The translations under genes were made by a program, and so were the position numbers. The notes beneath the pieces are model-generated. The model was given only the letters and a program-made list of their open reading frames with translations. It made no database searches and was not told where the DNA came from. A stretch of DNA of 12,438 nucleotides from JAKQIM01 sp964633225 (lineage in GTDB: Bacteria > Chloroflexota > Anaerolineae > Anaerolineales > UBA4823), in the NCBI GenBank assembly GCA_964633225.1, contig CAZWFQ010000089.1, positions 1 through 12,438 of the forward strand, read 5' to 3'. Of the stretch, positions 1 through 7,266 are shown one piece after another; position 1 is the first letter of the stretch, and each line of letters begins with the position of its first letter.

Positions 1-957
1 GGCAGGTTGGCCAATGTGTTCACCAACCTAGAATTCGAGCGTCTCACCAATGCGGCTGGCCCCACCGGCGGCAAGGTATTCCTGCGCGATGGCGTGACCG
101 TCCCCAAAACTGTCGGCATCATCCATTGCGTTGGCAGCCGCGACACCAATTACCACAATTACTGCTCGGCCATTTGCTGCATGCAGAGTCTCAAATTTGC
201 CCATCTGGCAATGGAAAAGACTGGCGCCGAAGTGTACAACTTCTACATCGATATGCGCACACCGGCCAAATCGTATGATGAGTTCTACCAAAAAGTGCTG
301 CGGGAGGGCACGCACTTCATTCGCGGCCGTGTTGCTGAAGTGACCGATTGCGCCCGTCAGCCAAGCGAAGAGGGCAAGCTGATCATCCAGGTCGAAGACA
401 CCCTCATCGGCAGGCAGCGCCGCATTCCCGTGGACATGGTTATTCTATCTGCCGGCTTACAGCCGCGCGCCGATGCCAAAGAAGTGGCGATAAAATTTGG
501 CATCTCGTGCAGCGCAGATGAGTGGCTGATCGAAAAGCACCCCAAGCTAGACCCGGTGGCAACCATGACCGACGGCGTCTTCATCGCCGGGGCCTGCCAG
601 GGGCCAAAAGATATCCCCGCTTCGGTGGCCCAGGGTGCGGCGGCGGCGGCACGCGTCTTATCCTTGATTGGCCAAGGTGAAGTTGAGATTGAAGCGGCCA
701 CAGCCATTGTTGATGAGATTACCTGCGTGGGTTGCAAGCAGTGTATTGCCTGCTGCCCATATACAGCCATCGAATACCTGGCTGATAAAGGCAAGGCGCA
801 CGTTATTGAGGCGCTGTGTAAGGGCTGCGGCACCTGCGTGGGGGCCTGTCTGCCAAAGTCCATCTCCCTGAAACACTTCACCGACGAACAATTGGTGGCT
901 GAGATGATCGGCGCCATGCAGACCATGAAATATCTTGAAGCTACGGAGGTGGCCTAA
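1..957 (+). CDS. hdrA: HdrA-like FAD/iron-sulfur electron-bifurcating subunit (5' truncated)
   Basis: This is the C-terminal part of a heterodisulfide reductase subunit A-like protein. The reading frame is open from base 1, so the start and the N-terminal Rossmann/FAD region lie outside the window; about 318 codons remain of a family usually near 650 residues or more. Visible hallmarks are the HdrA signature CVGSRD followed by YCSAICCM (about nt 130-185), a flavoprotein tail with TDGVFIAGAC (about nt 570-600), and two C-terminal ferredoxin motifs, CVGCKQCIACCP (from nt 724) and CKGCGTCVGAC (from nt 817), which should each carry a [4Fe-4S] cluster. In the family, HdrA holds the bifurcating FAD in the cytoplasm and splits electron pairs between a high-potential acceptor and ferredoxin. 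Its stop overlaps the mvhD start by one base (TAATG), so the two are probably co-translated. Partners here are MvhD and a formate dehydrogenase instead of a hydrogenase. HdrB and HdrC are not visible. Confidence 0.93.
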   Translation, partial: GRLANVFTNLEFERLTNAAGPTGGKVFLRDGVTVPKTVGIIHCVGSRDTNYHNYCSAICCMQSLKFAHLAMEKTGAEVYNFYIDMRTPAKSYDEFYQKVLREGTHFIRGRVAEVTDCARQPSEEGKLIIQVEDTLIGRQRRIPVDMVILSAGLQPRADAKEVAIKFGISCSADEWLIEKHPKLDPVATMTDGVFIAGACQGPKDIPASVAQGAAAAARVLSLIGQGEVEIEAATAIVDEITCVGCKQCIACCPYTAIEYLADKGKAHVIEALCKGCGTCVGACLPKSISLKHFTDEQLVAEMIGAMQTMKYLEATEVA

Positions 958-1376
958 TGGATGCGCCTGCTTATGAACCCAAAATCATCGGCTTTTTATG
1001 TAACTGGTGTTCCTATCGCGGCGCCGATACCGCCGGCATGGCACGCATGAAATATCCCCCCAATGTTAAGATTATCCGCGTGCCGTGCAGCGGGCGTATC
1101 TCTCCAGAGTTGGTACTGCGCTCCTTTCGCGAAGGAGCCGATGGCGTTATGGTATTAGGCTGTCACATTGGCGACTGCCATTACAGCACCGGCAACCACC
1201 GCACAGCCAAGCGCATGCCCATCCTGAAGAATTTGCTGGCATACTCCGGCATCGAGCCAGAACGGTTGTATATCAACTGGGTCTCTGCCGCCGAGGGCGA
1301 GAAATTTTCAATGGTGATCAAGGAATTCACAGAAACGATACGCGCCTTACCGCCCTTTGCAGAGGTGATGAAATGA
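957..1376 (+). CDS. mvhD: MvhD-type hydrogenase/formate dehydrogenase iron-sulfur linker subunit
   Basis: This 139-residue protein has the MvhD family pattern: CNWCSYRGAD near the N-terminus (C15, C18), PCSGRI (C44) and GCHIGDCHY (C69, C74). In characterised methanogen complexes these cysteines bind a [2Fe-2S] cluster that carries electrons from a hydrogenase, or from formate dehydrogenase, to HdrA. The length is normal for a stand-alone MvhD. The start codon overlaps the hdrA stop by one base, and the end overlaps the next start as ATGA, so translation is coupled on both sides. No hydrogenase large or small subunit lies nearby. The downstream genes encode a formate dehydrogenase, so I infer that MvhD here links formate oxidation or CO2 reduction to HdrA. 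The family call is secure; the partner is inferred from gene order. Confidence 0.94.
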   Translation: MDAPAYEPKIIGFLCNWCSYRGADTAGMARMKYPPNVKIIRVPCSGRISPELVLRSFREGADGVMVLGCHIGDCHYSTGNHRTAKRMPILKNLLAYSGIEPERLYINWVSAAEGEKFSMVIKEFTETIRALPPFAEVMK

Positions 1377-2197
1377 GCGACAGACTGAACGAATTACGCC
1401 AGGCCATTTTACAGATACTGCCAGACGTAGACGGTGTACTGGCCCTCAAGCGCGGCCCCGCAGGTATTGCTGCACCATATTTGTTCACGAAGGAAAAACC
1501 CGAAGAGGTGGAGCAACTGGCCCTGTGGCCCAAAGAGCCAGTGCCCGACACGATAAAGATCATCTTGAGGGCACATCCCGATGCAAAATTGGCTTTTGTC
1601 TGCCGGGGTTGTGAAGAGCGAGGCATTGTTGAAATGTTCAAACATGCCCAGGTCAACATAGATCAGCTCACACTCATTGGTCTGCAATGCGTGCCAGACG
1701 AGGCCGAATTCTGCCGTTGTGCCAAACCTTACACTGTGCACGCCAAAATCACTGTCGGGCAGCCAATCGAAGGCGTTCCAGATCCGTTGACCGAAAAAAT
1801 CGCTACCATGAGCCAGCCCGAAAAGTTGGATTTCTGGAAAAATGAATTCGAACACTGCATCAAATGTTATGGTTGCCGCAATATCTGCCCACAGTGTTTC
1901 TGCAACATCTGCGCGCTAGAAGACGAGATGTGGGTGCAAACCGGCCGGCTTCCAATGTCCAACCCTTCCATGTATCACCTGATCCGAGCCATGCATATGA
2001 CCGCCAAGTGCGTGGCCTGCCGCGAGTGTGAAGAAACCTGCCCTGCAGACATCCCGCTGGCTGTTCATTTCCGGTTGATCGCCCGCGATGTACAAGAAAT
2101 GTTCAACTACGAGCCCGGCGCGTTGTTGGACCAAAAACCGCCGCAGCTGCTCGTACTCGAAGAAGGCGATTACACCCGAACAGGCTTGCCACACTAA
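1373..2197 (+). CDS. cysteine-rich dicluster iron-sulfur protein, probable formate dehydrogenase electron-transfer (beta) subunit
   Basis: The 274-residue product starts at the ATG in the ATGA overlap with mvhD. The frame is open further upstream, but that part lies inside mvhD. It has two regions. Residues 1-140 carry five cysteines in a CRGC (C77, C80), C106 and CRC (C114, C116) arrangement, resembling beta subunits of F420-type hydrogenase/formate dehydrogenase systems. Residues 160-225 carry two ferredoxin-like motifs: C162-X2-C165-X2-C168-X3-C172, with three further cysteines at 175, 177 and 180, and C213-X2-C216-X2-C219-X3-C223. The second region also resembles HdrC-like or GlpC-like dicluster domains. 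No membrane segment is visible. It lies between mvhD and fdhA and most likely carries electrons between the FdhA active site and MvhD/HdrA. I am sure it is an Fe-S electron carrier and less sure of the family name (FdhB-like or HdrC-like). Confidence 0.85.
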   Translation: MSDRLNELRQAILQILPDVDGVLALKRGPAGIAAPYLFTKEKPEEVEQLALWPKEPVPDTIKIILRAHPDAKLAFVCRGCEERGIVEMFKHAQVNIDQLTLIGLQCVPDEAEFCRCAKPYTVHAKITVGQPIEGVPDPLTEKIATMSQPEKLDFWKNEFEHCIKCYGCRNICPQCFCNICALEDEMWVQTGRLPMSNPSMYHLIRAMHMTAKCVACRECEETCPADIPLAVHFRLIARDVQEMFNYEPGALLDQKPPQLLVLEEGDYTRTGLPH

Positions 2198-2209
2198 GGA
2201 GAATATGCC

Positions 2210-4255
2210 ATGATTGAATACCGAAATGTTCTGACAACTTGCCCTTATTGTGGCACGGGCTGTGCCCTGCACTTGCAGGTGCTAGATGGAGCATTGGTGG
2301 GCACACTTCCAGCCAAAGGGCATCCAATCAGCCAGGGCAGCCTGTGCATCAAAGGCTGGAACGCACACGCCTTTGTCAACCACAAAGACCGCCTGAAAAC
2401 CCCACTGATCCGCAAAGACGGTAAGCTTGTTGAAGCCACCTGGGAAGAAGCGCTGACCCTGATTGCCAATAAGTTGAGCATGATCAAAGCCGAGAGCGGT
2501 CCCGATAGTATCGCATTCCTATCGTCGGCAAAATGCACCAACGAGGAAAACTACCTCTTACAGAAGTTCGCTCGCGCAGTGATTGGAACGAACAACGTCG
2601 ATCACTGCGCCCGTCTCTGACACGCTCCCACTGTGGCCGGTCTGGCTGCATCGTTTGGGAGTGGCGCAATGACGAATTCAATCCCAGAATTCGAAGAACA
2701 TACCAACTGCTTTTTCATCATCGGCTCTAACACCTCCGAAGGCCACCCCCTGATTGCCACACGCCTGCTCAAGGCTCAAAAGCGTGGCGCAAAGATCATT
2801 GTTGTAGACCCACGCAAGAACCAGATCGGATACTGGGCTGATGTCTTTTATACCTTCCGCCCTGGCAGCGATGTGGCGCTCTTCAATGGCATGATGAACG
2901 TGATCATCAGTGAAGGCCTGGCTGACGAAGCATTCATCAAAGAACGCACTGAAGACTATGAGGCTCTCAAAGCGCTAGTGGTAGAATATACCCCTGAGAA
3001 AGTGGCCGAGATCACCAACGTGCCTGCAGATGGCATTCGCGAGATTGCCCGCACCTACGCCAAAAGCAAGCCCGCCGCTATCTTATATGCTATGGGCATC
3101 ACTCAGCACACCACCGGCGTTGATAATGTTAAATCCACCTCCAACCTGGCTATGCTGTGTGGTAACATGGGTATTCCTGGCGGCGGCGTCAATCCTTTGC
3201 GTGGGCAAAATAACGTGCAAGGCGCCTGCGATATGGGCGGCCTGCCCAATGTATACTCTGGTTACCAGGCAGTCACCATTCCTGATGTGCAGAAAAAATT
3301 CCAGGATGCCTGGGGCTCGGCTGGCCCATTGACCGTGGGCCTGACGATCACCGAGATGATCCATGCTGCTTCAGAGGGCAAAGTACGTGCGCTGTATATC
3401 ATGGCTGAGAATCCCATGGTATCTGACCCAGACTTGAACCACGTTCGTCACTGTCTGGAACAAACCGAATTCATTGTCTGCCAGGATATCTTCCTGACCG
3501 AGACAGCTGAGCTGGCACACGTCGTGCTACCTGGTGCAACCTTTGCCGAAAAAGACGGCACCTTCTCCAATACCGAGCGACGCGTTCAGCGGGTACGCCA
3601 GGCCATTAAGCCGCTAGGCGACTCGAAAGAAGATTGGGTCATCATCTGCCAGCTAGCACAAAAAATGGGTGCCAAAGGCTTTGATTTCGACTCCCCAGCA
3701 GCAATCATGAAAGAGATCAACGCCCTCACACCCAGCTATGGAGGTATTACATATGATCGTTTAGAAGAGCTAGGCTCTTTACAGTGGCCTTGCCCGACAG
3801 AGGAGCATCCCGGCACCCCCTATCTGCATAAGGGCAAGTTTGCTCGAGGCATGGGAAAGTTCTTCGCCATTGAATTCAAAGAGCCGGCCGAAATGCCAGA
3901 TGAAGAATATCCCTTTACATTGACCACCGGACGGGTGATGTTCCACTTCCATACCGGCTCCATGACCCGCCGCTCAGCCAAGTTGCACAGCGAAGTTCCT
4001 GAAGCCTATGTTGAGGTCAATGTCCGCGATGCAAAGAAAATTGGGCTGAACGGGAACAAGCATGTGCGTGTTTCCAGCCGGCGCGGCCAGATTGAGCTTG
4101 GCGTGCGCATCACAGATGACATCAAGCCGGGCGTGATTTTCATCCCCTTCCACTTTGCAGAGGCCGCGGCCAATAAGCTGACCAATGCTGCTATTGACCC
4201 GGTTGCAAAGATCCCAGAGTATAAAGTTTGTGCTGTTAAAGTTGAACCAATTTAA
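2210..4255 (+). CDS. fdhA: formate dehydrogenase catalytic subunit, selenocysteine-containing (TGA 2618-2620 read as Sec)
   Basis: This is a molybdenum/tungsten bis-pterin formate dehydrogenase of 681 residues, close to E. coli FdhF (715). It interconverts formate and CO2 in the cytoplasm; no signal peptide is seen. The N-terminal [4Fe-4S] ligands are C11, C14, C18 and C46, with conserved K48. An in-frame TGA is codon 137, in NNVDHCARL-U-HAPTVAGL, which matches the E. coli active site around Sec140-His141. The catalytic Arg is R331, in NPLRGQNNVQGACDMG. The molybdopterin-dinucleotide-binding domain spans about residues 565-681. Both sides of the TGA share one frame and together make one complete enzyme, so it is not a pseudogene. 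The start at 2210 has AAGGAG at 2196-2201. Full-length translation needs SelB, tRNA-Sec and the downstream SECIS hairpin. Automated callers would probably split it at the TGA or start it late at 2633. Confidence 0.96.
2623..2663 (+). promoter_or_regulatory. bacterial SECIS element in the fdhA mRNA
   Basis: Directly after the TGA at 2618-2620 the RNA can form a two-part hairpin. The lower stem is 2623-2630 (CGCUCCCA) with 2656-2663 (UGGGAGUG): 8 pairs, one of them G-U. The upper stem is 2633-2638 (GUGGCC) with 2644-2649 (GGCUGC): 6 pairs, two of them wobble. The apical loop is GGUCU at 2639-2643. That loop lies 19-23 nt after the TGA, the same position and sequence as I recall for the E. coli fdhF SECIS that binds SelB. 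The hairpin is part of the coding sequence and also encodes the conserved residues after Sec. I folded it by hand. Confidence 0.88.
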
Positions 4256-4278
4256 CCATACATTACAAGGAGAAAAGA

Positions 4279-4773
4279 ATGGACATCCGAAAAATTTATG
4301 AGTATGCTTTACAACGAGAGTATGAAGGTAAACGCTTTTTTGAAGAAAACGCCGCCCGATTAAGCCATGCCGCAGCGTCAGGGGCATTCAAAGAATTAGC
4401 CGCTGAAGAGCAGAGACATATTGAATTTATCCAGGCCCAGCTTGACGCCCTGGATAAGGGTGTGGAGCCATCCAGTGCAGCTCTAGCAAAAGAGCTAAAA
4501 GAAGGTGGTATTTTCTCGCAGCGCGCCCATTCTGAAATGCTTGATCAAACGGTGCTCGAGGCCATGGTCCCAGATTTGCCCGTACTACGCACTGCCTATC
4601 TCATCGAAATGGATTTCGCAAAGTTTTACGAAAACGCTGCCCGGCAAGCTGACGGTGAAGCCAAGAAAGTGCTCAAGATGCTGGCCAAATGGGAACGAGG
4701 TCACGAGGCCTTGTTCAAGAACATGCACGACAAAGCTTACGAAATGTATACCCAAATGCCTTGGGGAGGCTAA
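4279..4773 (+). CDS. ferritin-like / rubrerythrin-type diiron protein without rubredoxin domain
   Basis: This 164-residue, almost all-helical protein belongs to the ferritin-like superfamily. Putative diiron ligands lie in four helices: E14/E17 near the N-terminus, EEQRH (E44, H47), EMDFAKFYE (E110, E118) and ERGHEALF (E139, H142). It lacks the C-terminal CXXC rubredoxin module of classical rubrerythrin, so it would need an outside electron donor. AAGGAG at 4267-4272 supports the start. It follows fdhA by 23 nt and precedes fdhD by 19 nt, so it is very probably in the same transcript. Family members reduce hydrogen peroxide or handle iron in anaerobes. Here I infer a role protecting, or supplying iron to, the oxygen-sensitive selenium, Mo/W and Fe-S enzyme. 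The substrate is not shown by the sequence. Confidence 0.85.
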   Translation: MDIRKIYEYALQREYEGKRFFEENAARLSHAAASGAFKELAAEEQRHIEFIQAQLDALDKGVEPSSAALAKELKEGGIFSQRAHSEMLDQTVLEAMVPDLPVLRTAYLIEMDFAKFYENAARQADGEAKKVLKMLAKWERGHEALFKNMHDKAYEMYTQMPWGG

Positions 4774-4792
4774 TTAGATCGCGTCGAAGCAG

Positions 4793-5611
4793 ATGAATAA
4801 TTCAAGTCATCCCATCCAATACCAGAGCAGCCACTTGGGCCAGCAAAAAACGGTTGACGCCCACGTAATTGTTGAGGCGCCCGTATCGCTTACTGTTAAC
4901 GGGCAGGTATGGCTGTCGTTCATGTGCACGCCCACCGAATTGGATGCACTTGCTGTTGGTTTCTTGTTTAACGAAGGCGTGATCCAAAAGCGCGAGGAAA
5001 TCGCGTCAATCTATGTCTGCCCCACAGGTGAAAACATAGATATATGGCTAACGTTTGATGCCCAACAACCCACCACCTGGAAACGCACGTCAGGATGCAC
5101 GGGAGGCGTCACCGCCGTCGAGGAACAACCTGAGGCGAATTATCAGCCCCACAATGGTTTCGCCTTAACATCAGAGCAAATCCTTGGACTGGTAAGTCAG
5201 TTAACCAACAACCAGAGCTTATACCGCCAGGTGGGAGGCGTACACACGAGCGTATTGAGCGACGGATTGCATTCCCGGCTGGTAGCCGAGGACATTGGAC
5301 GCCACAATACGCTCGATAAGATTGCCGGGCGGTATTTGCTAGACGGCATCGCGCTCCCACACAAGGTGTTGCTAACCACTGGCCGCATCAGTTCCGAAAT
5401 GCTCCAAAAAGCAACCCGGATTGGCGCATCCATGGTGATATCTCGCACTTCGCCCAGCTCACTCTCGATCGAAATGGCGCAGGGGCGCGGCATTACCCTG
5501 ATCGGCTATGCACGTGGCGGTCAATTTAATGTATACACCCATCCAGAACGCGTGATCGCTACAGATTCGGTAATGGGCAACAATTTAACAACCCCTGCAT
5601 CTGAGAAGTGA
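4793..5611 (+). CDS. fdhD: formate dehydrogenase accessory sulfurtransferase FdhD
   Basis: FdhD passes sulfur from a cysteine desulfurase to the bis-pterin Mo/W cofactor of formate dehydrogenase, which is needed for activity. The 272-residue product has the family marks: EAPVSLTVNG near residue 28, the substrate-loop cysteine C102 in TSGCTGG, AEDIGRHNTLDKI (about residues 164-176), TTGRISSEM, and SRTSPSSL near the C-terminus. E. coli FdhD has a CXXC in this loop (C121, C124); here only the first cysteine is present. No strong ribosome binding site precedes the ATG, so translation may depend on the gene 19 nt upstream. Sitting after fdhA, it clearly serves that enzyme. It is the last gene of the formate dehydrogenase group before a 139-nt gap. 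Confidence 0.95.
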   Translation: MNNSSHPIQYQSSHLGQQKTVDAHVIVEAPVSLTVNGQVWLSFMCTPTELDALAVGFLFNEGVIQKREEIASIYVCPTGENIDIWLTFDAQQPTTWKRTSGCTGGVTAVEEQPEANYQPHNGFALTSEQILGLVSQLTNNQSLYRQVGGVHTSVLSDGLHSRLVAEDIGRHNTLDKIAGRYLLDGIALPHKVLLTTGRISSEMLQKATRIGASMVISRTSPSSLSIEMAQGRGITLIGYARGGQFNVYTHPERVIATDSVMGNNLTTPASEK

Positions 5612-5686
5612 GCAGGATATTCTATTCATTTTTGCACAATTTTCTCAACTACTGGGAGGCTCGCCACCATCCAATCGACAAACATT

Positions 5687-5697
5687 TGTTATATAAT
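5687..5697 (+). promoter_or_regulatory. candidate promoter -10 region for focA
   Basis: The gap between fdhD and focA is AT-rich and contains an exact TATAAT at 5692-5697. An overlapping reading has TG at 5687-5688 before TATATA, as in an extended -10. No convincing TTGACA-like -35 lies 16-18 nt upstream. A start point near 5704 would leave a leader of about 47 nt. Suggestive only; the rest of 5612-5750 shows no strong hairpin. Confidence 0.35.
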
Positions 5698-5750
5698 CAT
5701 CAACAGACCGAAGGTCAACAATATATCTAACAAAAAAGGAGTACTACAAC

Positions 5751-6647
5751 ATGAGCGACCAACCCATTAGCTTTGATGCCCTTCTGCCGCCTGCGATGGC
5801 TGCAAAAGCTGAGGATCTAGGCGTCAAAAAAGCCAACCTGAAAATTGCCAATATGTTCTTGCTGGCTGTCCTGGCCGGTGCGTTCATTGGCATTGGAGCC
5901 ATCTTTGCCACAACCGTTGCGGCAGGAAGCATGTCAATCAAAGACGCCAGCGGAGCCGCTGCTTTTGCAACCGGGCTTCCCTATGGTATTACTCGCCTGC
6001 TGGTCGGTCTCGTCTTCACCGTCGGCCTGATCCTGGTTATTGTTGGCGGCGCCGAGCTGTTCACCGGTAACACCCTGATCACGATCGCCTTTGCCAGCAA
6101 AAAAGTCACCCTGGCACAATTGCTGCGGAACTGGGGTATTGTGTACCTTGGTAACCTGGTTGGTTCTGTTGCCACTGCCTATCTCGTTTTCTTGGGCAAA
6201 CAGTATTCCTTCGGCAACGGGTCTGTCGGTTTGGCAGCATTGAATATTGCTGAGGGGAAAACCGCCTTGACCTTCATCCAGGCTGTTGCCCTTGGCATCA
6301 TGTGCAACGCGCTGGTATGTATGGCTGTCTGGATGTGCTACAGCGCTCGCAGCACAACCGATAAGATTTTGGCGATCATCCCCCCCATTGCCTGCTTTGT
6401 TGCAGCCGGGTTTGAACACAGCATTGCCAATATGTATTTTATCCCGATGGGCCTCTTCATCAAAGGCTCTGGCGACACCGCCTTCTTCGAGATGATTGGC
6501 AAAACCATCGAGAACTTCCCCACTTTGACCTGGGGCAATTTCTTTCTGGCCAATCTGCTGCCCGTTACCATCGGCAATATCATCGGTGGTGGTATCATGG
6601 TTGGCCTGGTTTATTGGTTCGTCTATCAGCGCAAGACCAGCAAATAA
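5751..6647 (+). CDS. focA: FocA-type formate channel (formate/nitrite transporter family)
   Basis: This 298-residue integral membrane protein has six hydrophobic segments and the FNT family marks: the omega-loop motif AELFTGN (101-107), NLVGSVATAYL (135-145), GIMCNALVCMAVWM (182-195) and GFEHSIANMYFIP (220-232). The last contains H223, matching the central pore histidine of E. coli FocA (His209). The family forms pentameric channels that pass formate, nitrite or hydrosulfide. GFEHSIANM and the formate dehydrogenase operon next door favour formate. The direction (uptake, or export of formate made from CO2) cannot be read from sequence. AAGGAG at 5736-5741 supports the start. It may have its own promoter in the 139-nt gap and is followed by a strong hairpin. 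Confidence 0.93.
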   Translation: MSDQPISFDALLPPAMAAKAEDLGVKKANLKIANMFLLAVLAGAFIGIGAIFATTVAAGSMSIKDASGAAAFATGLPYGITRLLVGLVFTVGLILVIVGGAELFTGNTLITIAFASKKVTLAQLLRNWGIVYLGNLVGSVATAYLVFLGKQYSFGNGSVGLAALNIAEGKTALTFIQAVALGIMCNALVCMAVWMCYSARSTTDKILAIIPPIACFVAAGFEHSIANMYFIPMGLFIKGSGDTAFFEMIGKTIENFPTLTWGNFFLANLLPVTIGNIIGGGIMVGLVYWFVYQRKTSK

Positions 6648-6656
6648 CTTGATACA

Positions 6657-6698
6657 CAGACCAGGCTGCCAGCGACAACTTGCTGGCAGCCTGGTCTG
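6657..6698 (+). terminator. perfect 17-bp inverted repeat after focA
   Basis: Arms 6657-6673 and 6682-6698 (CAGACCAGGCTGCCAGC and its exact complement) enclose an 8-nt loop, 10 nt after the focA stop. The stem is GC-rich and very stable, but the following bases (GTTCTACAATT) have no real U-tract. It may be a weak intrinsic terminator or a 3'-end stabiliser that lowers readthrough into the CBS-domain gene. The hairpin is certain; its function is less so. Confidence 0.7.
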
Positions 6699-6779
6699 GT
6701 TCTACAATTGACCAATCTATCTGGTGCCAAACTGTTTGTATATTTGTTCGTTTGTTGCTTGTTTTAGGAGATAATCACC

Positions 6780-7223
6780 ATGAAAACTGTTGCAGAAATC
6801 CTGAACACAAAGGGGCGCCAAGTCTGGGTGATTGCACCTCAGGCTACTGTTTTAGAGGCTCTTAAGTTGATGGCGGATAAAAATGTCGGCTGCCTGGTGG
6901 TCTTGGAAAACGAACGTGTTGTCGGCATCATCTCTGAACGCGACTATGCCCGCAAGATTGCCTTACGCGGCAAATCGTCTGTCAACACACCCGTCAAAGA
7001 TATCATGAGCACCACCGTCTACCATATTCATTTACAAAATACGGTTGATGACTGCTTACAATTGATGACTCAGCAAACTGTTCGCCATTTGCCAGTTGAA
7101 GAGGACGGGAAACTGCTTGGGCTGATCTCAATTGGCGACGTGGTCAAGGCAGTTATTGAAGAACAGTCGACAACCATATCCCAACTTTCTGATTACATTA
7201 GCGGAAAGTACATGGGGGCATAA
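6780..7223 (+). CDS. two-CBS-domain protein
   Basis: This 147-residue protein consists almost only of two CBS domains (about residues 8-62 and 73-132). Typical features are VLEALKLMADKNVGCLVV and VVGIISERDYARKI in the first, and RHLPVEEDGKLLGLISIGDVVKAVI in the second. Such pairs form a Bateman module that binds adenine nucleotides (AMP, ATP, NAD-type ligands or S-adenosylmethionine, depending on the protein) and reports energy state. No catalytic or DNA-binding domain is attached. AGGAG at 6766-6770 supports the start. The next gene begins 43 nt downstream and encodes another ligand-binding domain, so the two probably act together. The target is unknown. Confidence 0.9.
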   Translation: MKTVAEILNTKGRQVWVIAPQATVLEALKLMADKNVGCLVVLENERVVGIISERDYARKIALRGKSSVNTPVKDIMSTTVYHIHLQNTVDDCLQLMTQQTVRHLPVEEDGKLLGLISIGDVVKAVIEEQSTTISQLSDYISGKYMGA

Positions 7224-7266
7224 GCGAGCGCGGGTGCCTTCGCACACCGGTAAGGAGATTGCCGTT

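Noticed and set aside
357..926. Minus-strand open frame opposite hdrA (189 codons)
   Set aside because: It is a shadow of the clearly real hdrA, with no start signal and no recognisable domain.
1085..1372. Upstream extension of the dicluster Fe-S protein to 1085
   Set aside because: It lies wholly inside mvhD in another frame and gives no family-like sequence; the ATGA overlap start at 1373 fits the operon.
2210..2620. fdhA as two genes, or a pseudogene broken by a nonsense codon
   Set aside because: Both halves are in the same frame, the TGA is at the exact Sec position of the active site, and a SECIS hairpin with the right spacing follows.
5612..5750. FNR-type or other operator upstream of focA
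   Set aside because: No good inverted repeat such as TTGAT-N4-ATCAA is present; only a possible -10 box can be supported.
7132..7266. Upstream start for the cNMP-fold protein
   Set aside because: It would overlap the CBS gene by about 90 nt; AAGGAG at 7252-7257 points to the ATG at 7267, where the domain begins.
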